Of a stretch of 64,000 nt of DNA, positions 63,582-64,000 are shown piece by piece. The notes under the pieces were generated by a model, which saw only the letters and a list, made by a program, of their open reading frames with translations, was not told where the DNA came from and ran no database searches. Every line of letters starts with the position of its first letter. The first letter of the stretch is position 1. The stretch lies in assembly GCA_014169315.1 (NCBI GenBank), contig AP022133.1:992001-1056000 (forward strand). The letters run 5' to 3'. The stretch is from Enterobacter cloacae (GTDB taxonomy: Bacteria > Pseudomonadota > Gammaproteobacteria > Enterobacterales > Enterobacteriaceae). Position numbers and translations under genes: made by a program.

Positions 63582-64000
63582 TCAGTACAACAGCGCGTAC
63601 AGTTGACGACGATACTTCGATGCCAGCGCGTCACCGGTACCCAGTGCGGCCAGAATTTCCTGGAACATTTTACGCGCCTGGCCGTCGGCGGCAGCCAGAT
63701 CTTTTTGCAGATGGCTGAACAGCAATTCCAGTGCCTCTTCGTTACGCCCTACCTGGTGCAGTTGCAGTGCCAGCTGGCTTGCCAGTGCAGCATCGGCCGG
63801 GTTGTCCGCGACCTGCTGTTGTAGCAGCTGGATCTCGGGAGTATCCGCCGCCTGTTTCAGCAGTTCAATTTGCGCCACCAGCCCCTGATAACGGGTATCC
63901 TGATCCTGCATAGGGATCGTTTTCAGGACAGCTTCTGCATCTTCTGAACGGTGCAGGGCAATCTGCGTCTCAGCCAGCAGCAGGCCAATCTGGCTATTCT
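63582..64000 (-). CDS. cnoX: CnoX (YbbN) chaperedoxin, C-terminal part
   Basis: The C-terminal 139 or so codons of CnoX; the gene runs past the right edge. E. coli CnoX has an N-terminal thioredoxin-like domain (not in the window) and this C-terminal TPR-like helical region ([20 protein letters not shown] ... [19 protein letters not shown] ... [20 protein letters not shown] in outline, almost identical). It is a chaperedoxin acting against oxidised proteins, working with GroEL and DnaK. Confidence 0.95.
   Translation of the reverse strand, partial: NSQIGLLLAETQIALHRSEDAEAVLKTIPMQDQDTRYQGLVAQIELLKQAADTPEIQLLQQQVADNPADAALASQLALQLHQVGRNEEALELLFSHLQKDLAAADGQARKMFQEILAALGTGDALASKYRRQLYALLY

Overview
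The window is chromosomal DNA of a member of the Enterobacteriaceae. Gene order from lon to cnoX (lon-hupB-ppiD-ybaV-fadM-queC-ybaE-cof ... decR-mdlAB-glnK-amtB-tesB-ybaY-atl-ffs ... pdeB-ylaC-maa-hha-tomB-acrBA-acrR-mscK-ybaM-priC-ybaN-apt-dnaX-ybaB-recR-htpG-adk-hemH-gsk-ybaL-fsr-ushA-ybaK-chiX-ybaP-copA-cueR-ybbJ-qmcA-fetAB-cnoX) is that of the E. coli 10 min region. Protein divergence and the extra genes (cdsH, yczR/yczE, lacI-lacZ, a second L31/L36 pair) point to the Enterobacter/Lelliottia/Leclercia/Klebsiella side of the family; the genus is an inference. No tRNA, rRNA, prophage or CRISPR was seen. lon is cut by the left edge and cnoX by the right edge.

Layout. 1-8.2 kb: proteostasis and housekeeping (lon, hupB, ppiD, ybaV, fadM, queC, ybaE, cof). 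8.2-9.8 kb: a cysteine-detoxification pair, cdsH and divergent decR. 9.9-15.3 kb: the mdlAB exporter, then the nitrogen-limitation operon glnK-amtB with a clear sigma-54 promoter and an NtrC-like enhancer. 15.4-18.2 kb: tesB, ybaY, atl, an unrecognised gene and ffs (4.5S RNA). 18.2-25.5 kb is the main accessory segment: a two-gene AT-rich mini-operon with a possible ribbon-helix-helix protein, the MocR regulator yczR with divergent membrane gene yczE, and lacI-lacZ without lacY but with two operators, a CRP site and a lac-type promoter. 25.5-30 kb: pdeB, zinc-independent ribosomal paralogs (rpmE2-rpmJ2) behind a Zur-type palindrome, ylaC, maa with a consensus CRP site, and hha-tomB. 30.4-39 kb: acrAB/acrR with operator and marbox, and mscK. 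39.0-40.3 kb: an IS481-family element whose transposase is split over two frames. 40.3-50.5 kb: ybaM, priC, ybaN, apt, dnaX (with the programmed frameshift site), ybaB, recR, htpG (sigma-32 promoter), adk, hemH, gsk. 50.5-50.9 kb: five tandem copies of a 92-93 bp terminator-plus-palindrome cassette. 50.9-64 kb: ybaL, fsr, ushA, ybaK, the small RNA chiX, ybaP, copA/cueR, ybbJ-qmcA, fetAB and cnoX.

Most of the window is ordinary core genome. The points most worth a second look are an exact 19-bp tandem duplication that shifts the start of fsr out of frame (an upstream ATG restores a frame), the five-copy terminator/palindrome array after gsk, the reduced lacI-lacZ unit, the split IS481 transposase, the small operon beside ffs, and a palindromic RcsB-type box in a gene-free interval before acrB. 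I found no wholly new multi-gene system; the nearest candidates are the mini-operon at 18.4-18.9 kb and the possible transcript at 30.2-30.36 kb.
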